Part shown: positions 36,511 to 48,450 of the stretch, one piece after another
Layout: the number at the start of each line of letters is the position of its first letter
Position numbering within the stretch: the stretch's first letter is position 1
Assembly (NCBI GenBank): GCA_019914995.1
Contig: CM034132.1
Coordinates: 4,218,501-4,282,500 of the forward strand
Length of the DNA stretch: 64,000 bases
Reading direction: 5' to 3'
From: Acanthochlamys bracteata
Lineage: Eukaryota > Streptophyta > Magnoliopsida > Pandanales > Velloziaceae
Notes under the pieces: generated by a model
What the model was told of the DNA's origin: nothing
The model's database searches: none
The model's input: only the letters and a program-made list of their open reading frames with translations
Position numbers and translations under genes: made by a program

Positions 36511-37448
36511 GAATACCAAATGTATAATTATTTTTAAACAATGTATGATTATTTATTCATACTCTTGCAATTATGTAAAAAAAACAAATATTATCTAAAA
36601 TAATTTTAACAAATTATTTAAGAAATTATTAAATATTTAACAACTTATTCAATATTTCGTAAATAATTTAACTATCAATTATTTAACAAATATTTTAAAT
36701 AATTATTTAATAAGTTATTTTACAAAATAATAATAATTTTAATTTAAATAGATATTTATATAAAATAATTAATTTAAGTATTTCTATTTTAAAAGAAAAA
36801 TCAATACAAAATCACTTTATTGAATATAATATTTTTTAAATAAGTATTTTATTAAAAATAGCATCAATAATTTAGTATATATACATTAATAACTAACACA
36901 AAACACCAAAAGATAAATCAGTAATTTTCATATCTCTTCACTTGAAAAATACCTTATCCAAAAGTATTGTCAAACACCTTTCCAGAAAAACTCATTTTCT
37001 CTACATTTCTCAAAAGCTACTTTTTTTTTCTAAAAACTAAATTTCAGAAAAACTCTTTCTCATAATCAATTCCAAACGCCCTCTCAATAGACTTTCATCT
37101 GATATAATTTTAAACAAGTGAAAATTTTTCCCCCGTTGAGCGAACCAGTGCATGGGCTAATTTATTGTTGAGGCGACTAATTTAGAATGTGTTTATCTAT
37201 AATAAACTCAATAAATTGAATTTTTTTAAATTAAATTAAATTTAAAAATATGTAATAAAAAATTAATTCAAAAATTTAAATTTAAAATTATAAATATTTA
37301 ATAAATAATTTATATTAATAGTAAATTTTAAATTTGAACGATGTAGTAAACATGCCCTTACGGTCGAGGCGACGAATAGAATTGTCCTCAGACCTAAACC
37401 AAAATCAGTGTCGACTTGCGCGTAGATTTATGCATGCTGCTTGTTCAA
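36511..37448. other. AT-rich sequence after the Harbinger remnant
   Basis: Probably the 3' non-coding part of the Harbinger element to about 37085, then AT-rich repeat sequence (37190-37340). No gene. Confidence 0.4.
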
Positions 37449-37958
37449 CTTCAAACTAAAGATGTAAAAATGGACCGTGCCAAGTAGGCCGGGCCGCTGC
37501 TCGATCAATCGGCCCAGCCATTGGCCCGTTCAGACCGAAACAGTGACAGGACTAGGTTGCCTTAGCCTGATCCTGCGGGCAGGACGGGCTAATTATCGGC
37601 CCGCCGGACGGTTCAGGTACTGTTCATATTGATTGGTCAATATTTATCGTTGATTAGATCAATATTGACCGTTGACCAAGTCAAATTCTAATTAAAAATA
37701 TTTTTTTATTACTACAAAATAAATTTTAATAATAAAAATATTTATTTTTATTTTAAATAATTTTTAAAGTTTATTTTTTATAAAAAATAAAAATATAAAT
37801 CAAGTAAATAGAACGAACCCAATCATGAGAAATGAAATTGGACCGGAAGCCCGACCTGGATGTTTTACTCAGACCAGGCCAACCCAGCCCAATCTGTTAA
37901 TTCGGCCGAGCGGTCCGGGCCAGCCCGGCCCATCCTTTTTTGGACCTATACTTCAGGC
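37449..37958. mobile_element. hAT-like MITE (37457-37950) with imperfect 8-bp duplication
   Basis: GC-rich inverted ends (TAAAGATGTAAAAATGGACC on the left; GGCCCATCCTTTTTTGGACC then TATA on the right) enclose an AT-rich middle. The flanks read CTTCAAAC (37449-37456) and CTTCAGGC (37951-37958), six of eight positions alike, as expected for an aged hAT insertion. The element is 494 bases long and carries no transposase. Confidence 0.55.
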
Positions 37959-37979
37959 TTATTCTAAATTTGGGGTACT

Positions 37980-40900
37980 GGATCGAGTCTATTCCTTGTG
38001 GGTTTAGTTCAAGTAAAAGCCCAAATCACCTTATAATTTTCTTTATTTCTTTATTATTCTTTTGTTTTCCTTTTTGCCTATTTTCTTCCCCGCTCAGCCG
38101 CGACACCCACGCGAGCGCCTCTCGGCGTGGCTCTTCTCGCGACGCGTGGTCTTCCCTCCGGCGCCGATCTCTTTTCCCTTAACTTCGGCGATTTTTTTCT
38201 CCTTCGACGTCTCCACGCGTCGAGCTCTCGCACGACCCGTTCGTCTGCGGGCGTAACGTACTTCGTTGGGCATTTCGCCGGTGATTCGTCGACGCCAACC
38301 TGCTAAAATCTTTTACCTCGGCCTGTTTCAGCTTTTCCATCCTCAATTCAATGACTTTCGGCTCAGGCGTGTGATTGCGTGCGAGCTTCCCGCCGGGCGC
38401 TGTCCTGCCGATTCCGGCCGCCGGCGTCTCCTTCTGGCTTCGCCGTCCTCCCTACTGGACTCCACTATTGCTGCTGCATCTGCTTGCTGCCTGAAATGTC
38501 CCTCTGGTCTGAACATTAGCTTTCGCCGGAATCCGGCTAGCCGGTGGGTCCCACGTCCTAGGTGAGTTTCGATACTCTTCTTGTCTCTTGAATTTTCTAG
38601 TCAGCCATTGACTAATCCCTTTTTTTGATCTTAGGTGCTGTTTCGTATAGGTATCGGCAAAATCATCGTTGGGATACTAGTCTGCTTTCGACGTGGATTG
38701 TCTCCTTTGATTCTGTAAGCCTTCCAGCCTGCTAGCCTCAGCACTACTGTTGTTTTATGGACTGATTTTGAGGATTGGATGGTAGATGGTTAAACCTTGG
38801 TTTTGATGCGCGTTAGCGGTGGTTTGCATTAAGTTTGGATTTAGATGTGTATTATGGATTATAAATTGGTTCTTGTTTATCGGGTTTATAGGGTTTGATG
38901 AGCAGCTTGAGTACTTGAGCTGGTGACAGTCTTAAATATGAGAGGATGGACCTTCCGGTGTTGGTTATCGTGATCCTTTTCTTTCTAGATTATCTTTAGG
39001 TATTTCAACATAGGTAATATTTGATTTGGGACCTCCGGCACACCTTGCCGGTAGCTATGTGTTATGATTGGCTTCTTAATGCTATAGTGCTTGTATAATG
39101 CATCCTTGTGTATGACTTATGTTTAACTCTACGTAAAAGCATGTTAGTAAGACATAGATTACCATGTTATTTCAAATTTCTACTTATGCATGATAACAGG
39201 CTAGAGTTATAGGAAACTAATAGCACGATAAATAATTCATAAGGAGAGTACTTGATAATGCAATCCTGTATAAGAATCTTGATAATAAGTTATAAAGCAT
39301 GCTAGCATTTATAAGATCAATAGACGTCAAAATTCACTAAGCATATCAGTTGATTAGGCAATACATAACTACTATGCATTTATGGACATGGCTGTAGAAG
39401 TGGGTTCATTGAATTTATTTTATCCTGCATGGTATTTCTGATCACCTGGAATTGCTGCAATTGATGTATAATTGGAGCATAGCATGATAGACTAACATGT
39501 TATGGAAAGACAAGAGTATCATTACTTTAAATGTTATTTAAGAATAATTTATAAGTTATCATACTTCCGCATAATTTAATAATGTTTTTTATATTTCTAC
39601 TACACATTTGCCTGACAACCATATAGTTATGATAAATAATTTTTACAAGCTTTATAAATCACTGTATATGTTTAGGTCCTCAGTGTGTATGGGATGGTAT
39701 ATAGCCATAGATTATGTTTGATAGCCTCGTCGGAATCTGTTTTATTGAAGGCGGATTTGATAGTTAGCCTAGAATCCGTCTATGTTGGAGGCACAGCCTC
39801 GCCGGGAGACTTGGTCTCGCTAATACCAACTCGAGAAAAGTGTTATGTATGTAGGTATACATGTTTGTATATATCTATGTGCGTGGATATATTATATAGT
39901 CGTGACTAGCATTGTCATAAGCATAAGCATTCCAAAGAGATAGTTTATGCATTTGATAAACTAATTTACATATAGGTGCGTATGGATAGTGGTGATGCGA
40001 GTTAGAGATATTGTATCACTTGATCACATGTTATATAATTATGGTTGACTGGTGCATATTGTGTATTCGCATATAATTGGATGCATGTGTGGATATCTAT
40101 AAAATGCGTATATGTATTGATTACGTATCTATGCATATATGCATGTGGATGGGGGAGTTATACGAGTTGGGGAACGTGGTTTCACTCATATTATGAGTTT
40201 TGACCCCCTAATCGTATTATACATCTGTACTATATGAGATATAATTTAGATATAGGTTATATGTATTTGACATACATAAATAAGCATGTAGTTGTATATA
40301 GCATTTGTTGAGTGTATGGAATAGTCATTCGTCAGGATGGAGTTATATAACTACATAGCTATAGCTCTGAAATATAGGGATAGAAATCTGCATAGTATAA
40401 ACACTTGACATAAGAAATAAAAATGATTTGTTGCATCTCATTTTTCTTATATTCTCCTTACTTTAACTGAGTCGGTATGGGACAACTTAAGAGAATTTGA
40501 TTTGATATATCGTTGCATCTATAGAGATAGTAATATAACAATAGGGTAATGCATTAGAAATCTTAAATAGAGCATTTTGATTTTAGGATTCACTGAGATT
40601 ATGCTCAGTATTTTTTTTTTTTTTTTGCCTTTCCAGATTATGCATGAGTTGGTGTTGAGTAGATCCGCGATCACGGATCAACGGGGCGCGGTATAATTGG
40701 TAGGTTTTGTGTATTTTTTTTATTTTGGTAGATGGCTTTGTAAATTCGAGGGATTTTTAAGCTTTTATTTTGCTTGTATGGTTCGGAGTTGTATTAAATT
40801 TTGAATTAAACTTTGTATCAAGTTTGGTTGGCTAAAGGTAGGTTGTACGTGTTCGGTTTTGCGTTTTTCTATTTATTATATATTAGTTTGGTACTATTGT

Positions 40901-41082
40901 AACTATTGTTGTTATTTCAAATTATATAGGTTTTCCTTAATTTTATATGGAGGTTTTGTGCAAATTTTCTAGAATTTCCAAAAGTGTTTTGCCATGATTT
41001 TTTATCGGCTTATTAGGTTGGGTCGAGGTCTTACCTACTTCTGGTTTAGCTTATGATTATGGCCGAGGGTTAGGTTGTGACA
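37980..41082. mobile_element. LTR-like element related to the solo LTR at 10154-12983
   Basis: From about 38630 to 41082 the sequence aligns in order with the solo LTR. Shared blocks include a TTATCGTG segment near 38966 versus 10676, GTGATGCGAGTTAGAGATA at 39992 versus 12090, CTTACCTA near 41030 versus 12943, and a common end TGTGACA/CGTGACA. A GC-rich leader (38090-38560), rich in CGNCG and CCGGCG, is missing or replaced in the other copy. The 5' terminus and target duplication were not found, so it may be a solo LTR truncated at its 5' end. No coding domain was seen. Confidence 0.6.
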
Positions 41083-41918
41083 TAAAGTCTTATAGGGGTT
41101 TTGATTATGGGATAGGAATGGTGGGTTTTTATAAAGGCATTTTACCTACCATTTAAATTTTATTTTTTAAAATTCATTTTTATATAAACTAAATAAAAGT
41201 TTTTAAATTAATTTTTTTATTAATTTTTTTTCAAAATTCAGTTTTAAAACTTACTTTTATACAAAATTAATATAAAATTTTATATTTTATTAAATATTAT
41301 AAATTATAAATTTAATTTTTTGAATTCAATTTTAGAAAGTGAATCTATTTCAAGTGAAACACCTTAAATCATGATGGATGTTTTTTGTTAGAGAGGCGAA
41401 GTACTGTTTTGTTAGAGAAGGCATAGAATGAAATATTGGCAAGCCCATAATCCAGTAACGCCAAAAAGATAAGACTGTAATATGCAGCATCTGCTTATCA
41501 CTACGTGGGATTTGGAATCTAACAAACTCCTCCAGCTCAATGGAAAAGAATCATTGATTGTGAATCCATCGTACAACAACAAATAACAAACAATTTAGAA
41601 TCACAATCATCATTAGTTGTACATTCACTACATTCCCATGTCAACATGTGATGTGGGCTTCATTTTCTCTCCTTTGTTTCTTCTCAATCAGAAAATTTTC
41701 CTCAAATCTATCAATCTTATCTATCCTAATCATTTGTACTGAGTAGAAAGCTCTCTGTACATGTTCTCAGATAGAGATGCCTCACATACCAACCCCAATT
41801 AATTTCATCAAATCGAACCTAACTGGCTCGAGTCCAATCAATCGCACCAGTCCATTTCTGCCAAGACCCGCCACCCATGTGCTGATCAAGTTGATTTCAA
41901 AAGACCAAATTATCCTTG
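41083..41918. other. AT-rich repeat and 3' flank of the receptor kinase gene
   Basis: AT-rich MITE-like sequence at about 41150-41340. The rest is probably the 3' UTR and downstream flank of the receptor kinase gene on the minus strand. Confidence 0.4.
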
Positions 41919-44900
41919 TTATTTGAAGTTGTCACTTCTGGTGGTTGATGAGTACGTTATGGAAGAGGAACTATGCTGCAATGATGAAGTGGCAGCTGCA
42001 GCACGGATCACCGCCGTCGTTACCGCCGCTTCAGCTGTAGAAGGCTGAGATATATTGGAATGTTTTTTGGCTGATTGCGTTGAGCTGTCGTCCTGATGGA
42101 TTTCTCGAAGAAGTGCGGCAACGTCTTTCATTGACGGACGATCATCGGGTCTGGAGGATGCGCATAGGAGAGCAATACCGAGAGCCTGACACATTTCTTG
42201 CACCTGAACATCAGGCCGGCCTTGCAGTCTTGGATCGATAACTTCTGCTGGATCACGTTTACTTCGTAAATGTTCGCGAACCCACTGCACGACATTCTGG
42301 CCCTCGCTGAAGCTTGAATCCGCCGGCTTTTTTCCGGTGATGATCTCCAGCAGCAGCACTCCAAAACTGTAGACGTCGCTCTTCCGTGTTATCTTCATCA
42401 TGCATCCGTACTCTGCATCCGTTCGCATGCAGAAGCATTGATTAGCATGCAAAGAAATGTAACAGATAATTTTAGGGCCCTTCAAGACCCCACTAATGGC
42501 CCGACTGGATAACTAACTTAACGATCAAGTTGCTCCAAATTGAATGCAAGCAAGTATTAGTCGAAGGCTTACCCGGAGCCATGTAGCCGTAGGAGCCGGC
42601 GAAATGCGGCGGCGTTGAATTACCATCGGTACTTTCATCGGCGACACGGGCGAGCCCAAAATCAGCGAGGCAAGCTTCGTAGCGTTCTCCAAGCAAAACG
42701 TTGTCTGCCTTCACGTCGCGGTGAAGGATGGCCGGGACACAGTCGTGGTGAAGATAGGAGAGTCCATCAGCAACGCCCACTGCGACTCCAAGCCTCACTT
42801 CCCACTCCAATGCAGGACCAGCTACACCACCACCACCGTAGAGCAGATCGCCGAGTGTACCATTAGGCATGTAGTCGTACATCAGCAGCCGGCTTCGCCG
42901 ATTGGCAGCCCAACCGAGAAGCCGGACGATATTTCGGTGCCGCACCCTCGCTAATACACTGACTTCTGCTGCGAACGCTGCAGCTGCAGTTTCATCACCG
43001 GCTCTGAACTTCTTCACGGCTATCAATGCGCCCGTTGAAGGCGCCCTGGCCTTGTACACTGTCCCTGACCATCCCTTGCCTATAATGTTGGCCGTCGTTA
43101 AATTTCTCGCGACATCATTGACACTAATGTCCAGCTTCTGGTACAGAGTTATTTCCCATGGCGGGTCCATATCGCCGTCTTTCTCTTCATCTGCGCATCC
43201 AGAGCCAGACAGCGACCTCCGGCGGCTAAGAAGCACAAGAACCGCAGCACCGAATAGGACGACCGCCGCCGAAAGCAACACTGCAGTTGCAACTCGAGCA
43301 GCTCGGCGTGTATCCGCTCTCGCCTTTTCGTCTTCTGACCCGCCGCAGCGGGAGAAGCAGAGAGCTGGATTACCTTCCAGGTAACCAACAGGAAGCTTCG
43401 AGAAGAACGCATTGTCCGGAATCCTTCCGGAGAAATTGTTGTAGGAAACATTTAAGGAGACGAGATTCTGGAGACTGGACAGAGAGTCGAGGTCGCCGAT
43501 GAGCCGATTGTGTGAGATATCGATAACTCCGAGCCGACTAAGGCCAGAAAACTCTTTTGGTATCTCACCAGAGAGATCGTTCCAGCTCAAGTTCAATGCG
43601 ATCTCCAGACCAGGAATTCGTCCCAAGCTTCCAGGAATGTTGCCGGTGAGCGAATTTTTGCTTAGATCAAGAAGCTGGAGTCTCGTACACGATCCAATCT
43701 CTGGAGGAATTTGCCCACTGAACTTGTTGCCACCGAGAATCAATTTCGTGAGCGATGTCAACGTACCGAGATCAGAAGGCAAATCACCGGTGATAGAGTT
43801 GTTAGATAGATCGATGTATTGAAGCGATACCAAACCTTCGAAGAGGCCGTCGGGGATCATACCAGAGATTGAATTAGAATGAAAGTCAATGAATGTGAGA
43901 TTGCGGCACCCGGTGATCTCAGGAGGTATAGATCCACCTAATCTGTTTGATCCAAGATCAAGAAAACTGAGATTCTTCAAGTTGCCGATCTCCACTGGTA
44001 TATATCCAGCGATGCGATTACCATTGGCTCTGAATCTGATTAACGACGAACAGTTTCCGATCTCCGGCGGGATCTCGCCTGAGAGATCGTTGTTGAGTAG
44101 GAGTAGCTTGGTTAGACGTGGCAACCGGAATATTCCTGCTGGAATTTGCCCGGTGAGGATGTTCTGCGACATGTCGATCGCCTCCAGATTGCCGCAGTTC
44201 GCTATATCCGGCGGAATGGGTCCCACCATTCTGTTCTGCCACAGATAAAGCATTCTGAGATTGGCGAGTTGGCCGAACTCCGCCGGAATAACACCCGAAA
44301 GCTGGTTGTTGTCGAGCTCTAGATCGGTGAGATTCCGGCAACGGGCGAGCTCTACGGGAATTGGACCAGAGACCTGGTTCACACTCAGCTGCAGCTCCTG
44401 AAGCGAAGAAATGTTGCCGAGCGACGACGGTATCGGTCCGGTTAACCCGTTCATCGACAAATCCATGACTTGCAGCTGCCAGCAGTTACCGAGCTCCGGC
44501 GGAATGATTCCGACAAGGTTGTTCTGCCACAATAGCAAATTCTCGAGATTGTTAAGGTTTCCCAAGTCACTCGGTATCGCGCCGGAGATTGAATTCTCGT
44601 AAAGATATATGTTTTGAAGCGCTGTGCATTGTCCAAGCTCAGCAGGAATTGGCCCTGTGAGCAGTGCAGTGTAGATAGCAAGCGTCTGCAGCTTCTTCAG
44701 TTGGCCAAGTTCTCCGGGCAACGGACCGGTGATACTGGTTTCTGCCAAACCTAGCATAGCCAAACTAGAACAGTTGCCAATCTCCGGCGGCAACGGTCCT
44801 TGTAGATTCTTATTCCCTCCAGCACGGAACACTTCAAGCATGCCCAGTTTACCTATTGCAGCTGGAACAGAGCCTTCAAGCTGGTTATCGTACAATATTA

Positions 44901-45414
44901 ACGACCGCAACGCCGATAAGTTACCGATAGAATCTGGTACGGGACCTGAAATCCGGTTAGAATTGAGCAGCAAACTCTCCAGCCTGCTACCAGGACGGCA
45001 CAACCCGTCCGGTATCTTCCCGGTAAGCGCATTACCACTCAAGTCAAGATAAACCAACCACTTAAGATCACCCAGCTGCGGCGGAATCTCACCGGAAAGA
45101 TTCGTACCGGATAAAATAAGCCGGTTCAACGAGCCGGCAACGGCATTTAAATTATCCGGTACATGTCCGAGCAAATCAACACTCTGCAAGTTGATCTCCA
45201 CTACATCACTTGCTGCATTGCATGAGATTCCAGTCCACTTACACGGCGTTGCGTCGGCGGGATTCCAATCGGATAAAAACTCCAACGAGCCGTTTAGCGT
45301 CCGTTTCCAGTTGAGCAAAGCTTCACCTTGGTTATCAATTGCTAGTACTACTTTGAAAAAAACGGAAGAGAACAATAGCAGAGAGAAGAGAGTTTTCCAG
45401 TTTGGACAAAACAT
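41919..45414 (-). CDS. LRR receptor-like kinase, subfamily XI (RGI3/SKM2-like)
   Basis: Two exons, 45414-42573 and 42412-41919, join in phase to a 1111-residue protein. The 160-base intron has a GTAAGC donor and a TGCAG acceptor and interrupts the kinase domain right after GSYGYMAP. Order: signal peptide (about 1-25), LRRNT (ALLNWKRTL...DWNPADATPCKWTGISC), about 25 LRRs, one membrane segment (about 708-730, VLLSAAVVLFGAAVLVLL), then a kinase with GKGWSGTVY, AVKK, LHRDVKADN (HRD) and ADFGLAR. LRR 6 has RAGG (about 196-199) and LRR 17 has RFR (about 458-460). These correspond to the RxGG and RxR motifs used by root-meristem-growth-factor and other subfamily-XI receptors to bind peptide ligands. 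It is most like At4g26540 and At5g56040 from memory. The ligand is inferred, not shown. The C-terminal tail is Ala/Ser-rich. Confidence 0.93.
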
Positions 45415-46019
45415 GTTTTGGGTTGTTGTAAAACTTCTCTACTCCCTATGCATGAGATCAGTCTAGGGAGAAGGAAGAGGAAGAGTGCAGTTCAAGAAGA
45501 GCATTGGTAGTATAGTAGCAGTGAAGTGAGAGCAAGTGAAGGATATGGGAAGCAAAGCAAATTAAGGATGGGTTTGGGAGATTTGTTTAATATTGTGAAA
45601 GTGTTTTCTTAATTAAAATAATTAAAGTAATCTAATCTTGGTGGTGGGTTTTTATTTAAAATAGTGGTGAGTTTCAAAAGACCCATAATCTCCGGATCCA
45701 AGACTGGAACTGGGTAGCATGCTGCTGCTCCTGCCAGCCGTGCATTCAGTGATGGAATTTGGTGGTGGCGAAGGTGCGTCACTCGCTAGCTGGTAGCAAA
45801 CAAGCAATGGTCGCGACTCGTGAGAGTTGTTTATTGTGATCTTTACTTCGCAATTTTGGTCCACTTAGTTAATGGTTTCGGAGTTACGAATCCTCTTCTC
45901 TATCTGTCGCCCGACTCTGTAAGTATTTTGTTCAATCTTCAGCGTAATCAACACTGACGACTGAATGAGAAGTTCTTACTCCTTATATAGTACTTGTTTA
46001 GTAGTCTTGTAGATGCCTT
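45415..46019. promoter_or_regulatory. 5' UTR and promoter region of the receptor kinase gene
   Basis: Sequence just upstream of the minus-strand start codon; GA-rich near 45470-45490, as is common in plant 5' UTRs. No specific element can be named with confidence. Confidence 0.35.
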
Positions 46020-48212
46020 ACTAGAAAAATGATCTTAGAAATAAAAAATGTTTGAAAATATTTATAAAATACAATTTCTGAAATAAAAAATATTTAAAAT
46101 TTTTCGACAATCAAATTATTTTTTAAAAGTAAAATATATAAAATTTTATAACGTCAAATTTTTTTTTTATATTTTTTAAATTTTAAATAAATTTTGTAAA
46201 AAATTATAAAAAATTATTAATATTAGAATAAAATGAAAATGAAACATATAACCAAGCGTGCTCTAATAGCAAACTTAAAAAAACCTGGCTATAAACTATA
46301 TATTAAAAATAATTTAATTGCTATTATCTCACAATAAGTTATATAGCAGAACACAATTACATTATCCGGCTCTATTCATAAGATAAAATTTAATGTTTTA
46401 TTATTTATTAATATTTCAATTTTTGGAGTACTTATAAGAGCGTCAACCTGCAAACTAATAATTGGTGGACTTTGAATTGATAGATTCTTTCCTTAAAGAT
46501 AGCAGCAGAAGTATGGTTGCTGGCTTGCTTGCTGCACTGCAGCAAAGTTTGTCAAATGAATAACAAAATTGGTAATAAAGTAGCAGCCTAGTTATAGTGG
46601 TTGTTAACGTAGCAATGAAGCTTCAAGGAAAGATAGCTAGTATGCTAAGGAAACAAAAAAATATATTGTAATACACACTAGAAGAGAACTACTTTGATCT
46701 CGATCTGAAGTTAAGGTTTAGAATGAGATGGGGGTTACTGGGGTTAATTAAGTCTCAGATTGTTTGATTAATTTGTTTTTTTGGTTGTATTTGGTTCTGC
46801 TGGTGAGAAGATGCCAATGCTATTAGCGATTTAGCAGTTTGTCTCCATGTGTTTGGATTGGTTTAATAAGAAAATTTCTTTCCAAAAATATTATTCATTG
46901 TAAACACTTCTAAACTATCCCATAGTGTAACAAGCGGTTGTTAGCTAATTAACTTGGTTGAATCAGAGCTTATCCAATGAGCCAATAAGTGTTTAATAGC
47001 AGCTCTTAATACTGATAATTGTGAAACTTTGTATAGCTATATCAGATTTTAAATTTATAATTGTATTCTCGATTAGTTCTAGGACGAACGCTCAATCCAT
47101 ACACCATTGAGATTAGTAGATTAAATGTTGGTTAACTTTCTTTCTGCTGCCTCGTAAGTTGAGTAATAAGCTTTAGAAACTCAATGGTGGGTAACATAAT
47201 AATATGATGTCCCTTGTTTTATGGTAGCATACATGCCACTCTCATTCATGCACAAGCATTAAAAAGTTCCAATGATTTACCCACTACTCAAAACATTAAT
47301 AAACTACAAATCCCAATTAATCAATCTTTTACTCCAGTTCGCTTGCTAATTACTTCTACCAGCTTCATCCTTCTCAAAGTAAACTATAAGGGACAGTTTG
47401 GATTAGCTTATAAAAATACTTTTTATTTCATATTTTAAATAAATTTTATAAAATTTTTATATATAAAAATTATTATTATTATTTTAAATATAAGTCAAAT
47501 TTATTTTTAAAACAATATATGAAAATATTTTTTATTAAATTTTTTTTATCATAAATATTTTCAAATATTTTCTAATCCTGTTCTCCATGGGTATATAAAA
47601 TTTCACAATCATAGATTATTTTAAACATACCTGCTTCTCTAATTAATTAGAATTTCAAATCCACCATTTTCTTTCTTGTCACGTGATAGTTAATATTCTA
47701 AAGAATCTGTTTCTCATAGTCGCACTAATCTAACAACAAATTTCCCGATAAGATTTTCTGATCTCAAAATAAACATACAAAACATTGTCTTAAAAAAAAT
47801 TAAACGGTCGCAGTTATAATACGTGCCATATGAATCTTTTTCCCTGAATAATGAATGAACAAATATGAAGACTTGCAAGAAGACATAAACCTGTGATAAC
47901 TAGTTTACCACTAAACAGATTGCAACAGTTTTTATTTATTTATTGTAAGATCTATTAGTTAGCCTGGGTGAGAGGTTGAGAATCTAAGCACGAGGGCACA
48001 TGACATGCTAATTAAGTTAGGAAGATGGATAGTGGAGAGATGGAGTGTTATTGTTATGGATTGAACTAATTTTTCATTAACTAATCACAATGGGGTTGAA
48101 ATGTTTAAAAGTTGTTTCCTGCTTAATTTACATTATTTTAATCAACTTCAGATCTCAGATCTCGTGTGTTTCAGCAACAACAATGTATACTTAGTTGTTG
48201 AGAAGATGTTTA
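46020..48212. other. Intergenic stretch with AT-rich repeats
   Basis: AT-rich MITE-like sequence at 46020-46265 and 47390-47590, the latter beginning near GGGACAGTTTGGATTAGC. No gene. Confidence 0.4.
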
Positions 48213-48450
48213 GGGGGTGTTTGGGATTGCTTATCTCCAACCTCTTTTTCAATTCTTCATTTCATATTTTTTAATATATATTTTATAATTATATAAAAAA
48301 ATTATTTAAAAATTTAAAAAATATAAAAAAATTTTATGGAGTGAGATCTTTTTATTACATATTTTTATTATTTTTTTGAAGTAAAAAAAATAGAGCTCGT
48401 TTTTTAAAAAAGACAAAAATACTTTCTATTTTACAAAAATTCTATTTTTT
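48213..48450. repeat. AT-rich MITE of the shared family (inverted)
   Basis: Starts AGGGGGTGTTTGGGATTGCTT. On the other strand it carries CGAGCTCTATTTTTTTTAC, AAAAATATGTAATAAAAAG and TTTTTAAATTTTTAAATAA in the order seen at 16451-16705. Confidence 0.55.

Noticed and set aside
37457-41087. TAAAG on the left (37457) and right (41083) as target duplication of the second LTR copy
   Set aside because: The left copy is followed by ATGT instead of TG and lies inside the inverted end of the hAT-like MITE, so the match is probably chance.
42128-45052. Many open frames antisense or out of frame to the receptor kinase, some over 100 codons
   Set aside because: They mirror the regular LRR and kinase coding sequence; none shows its own motif, and the main frame explains the region fully.
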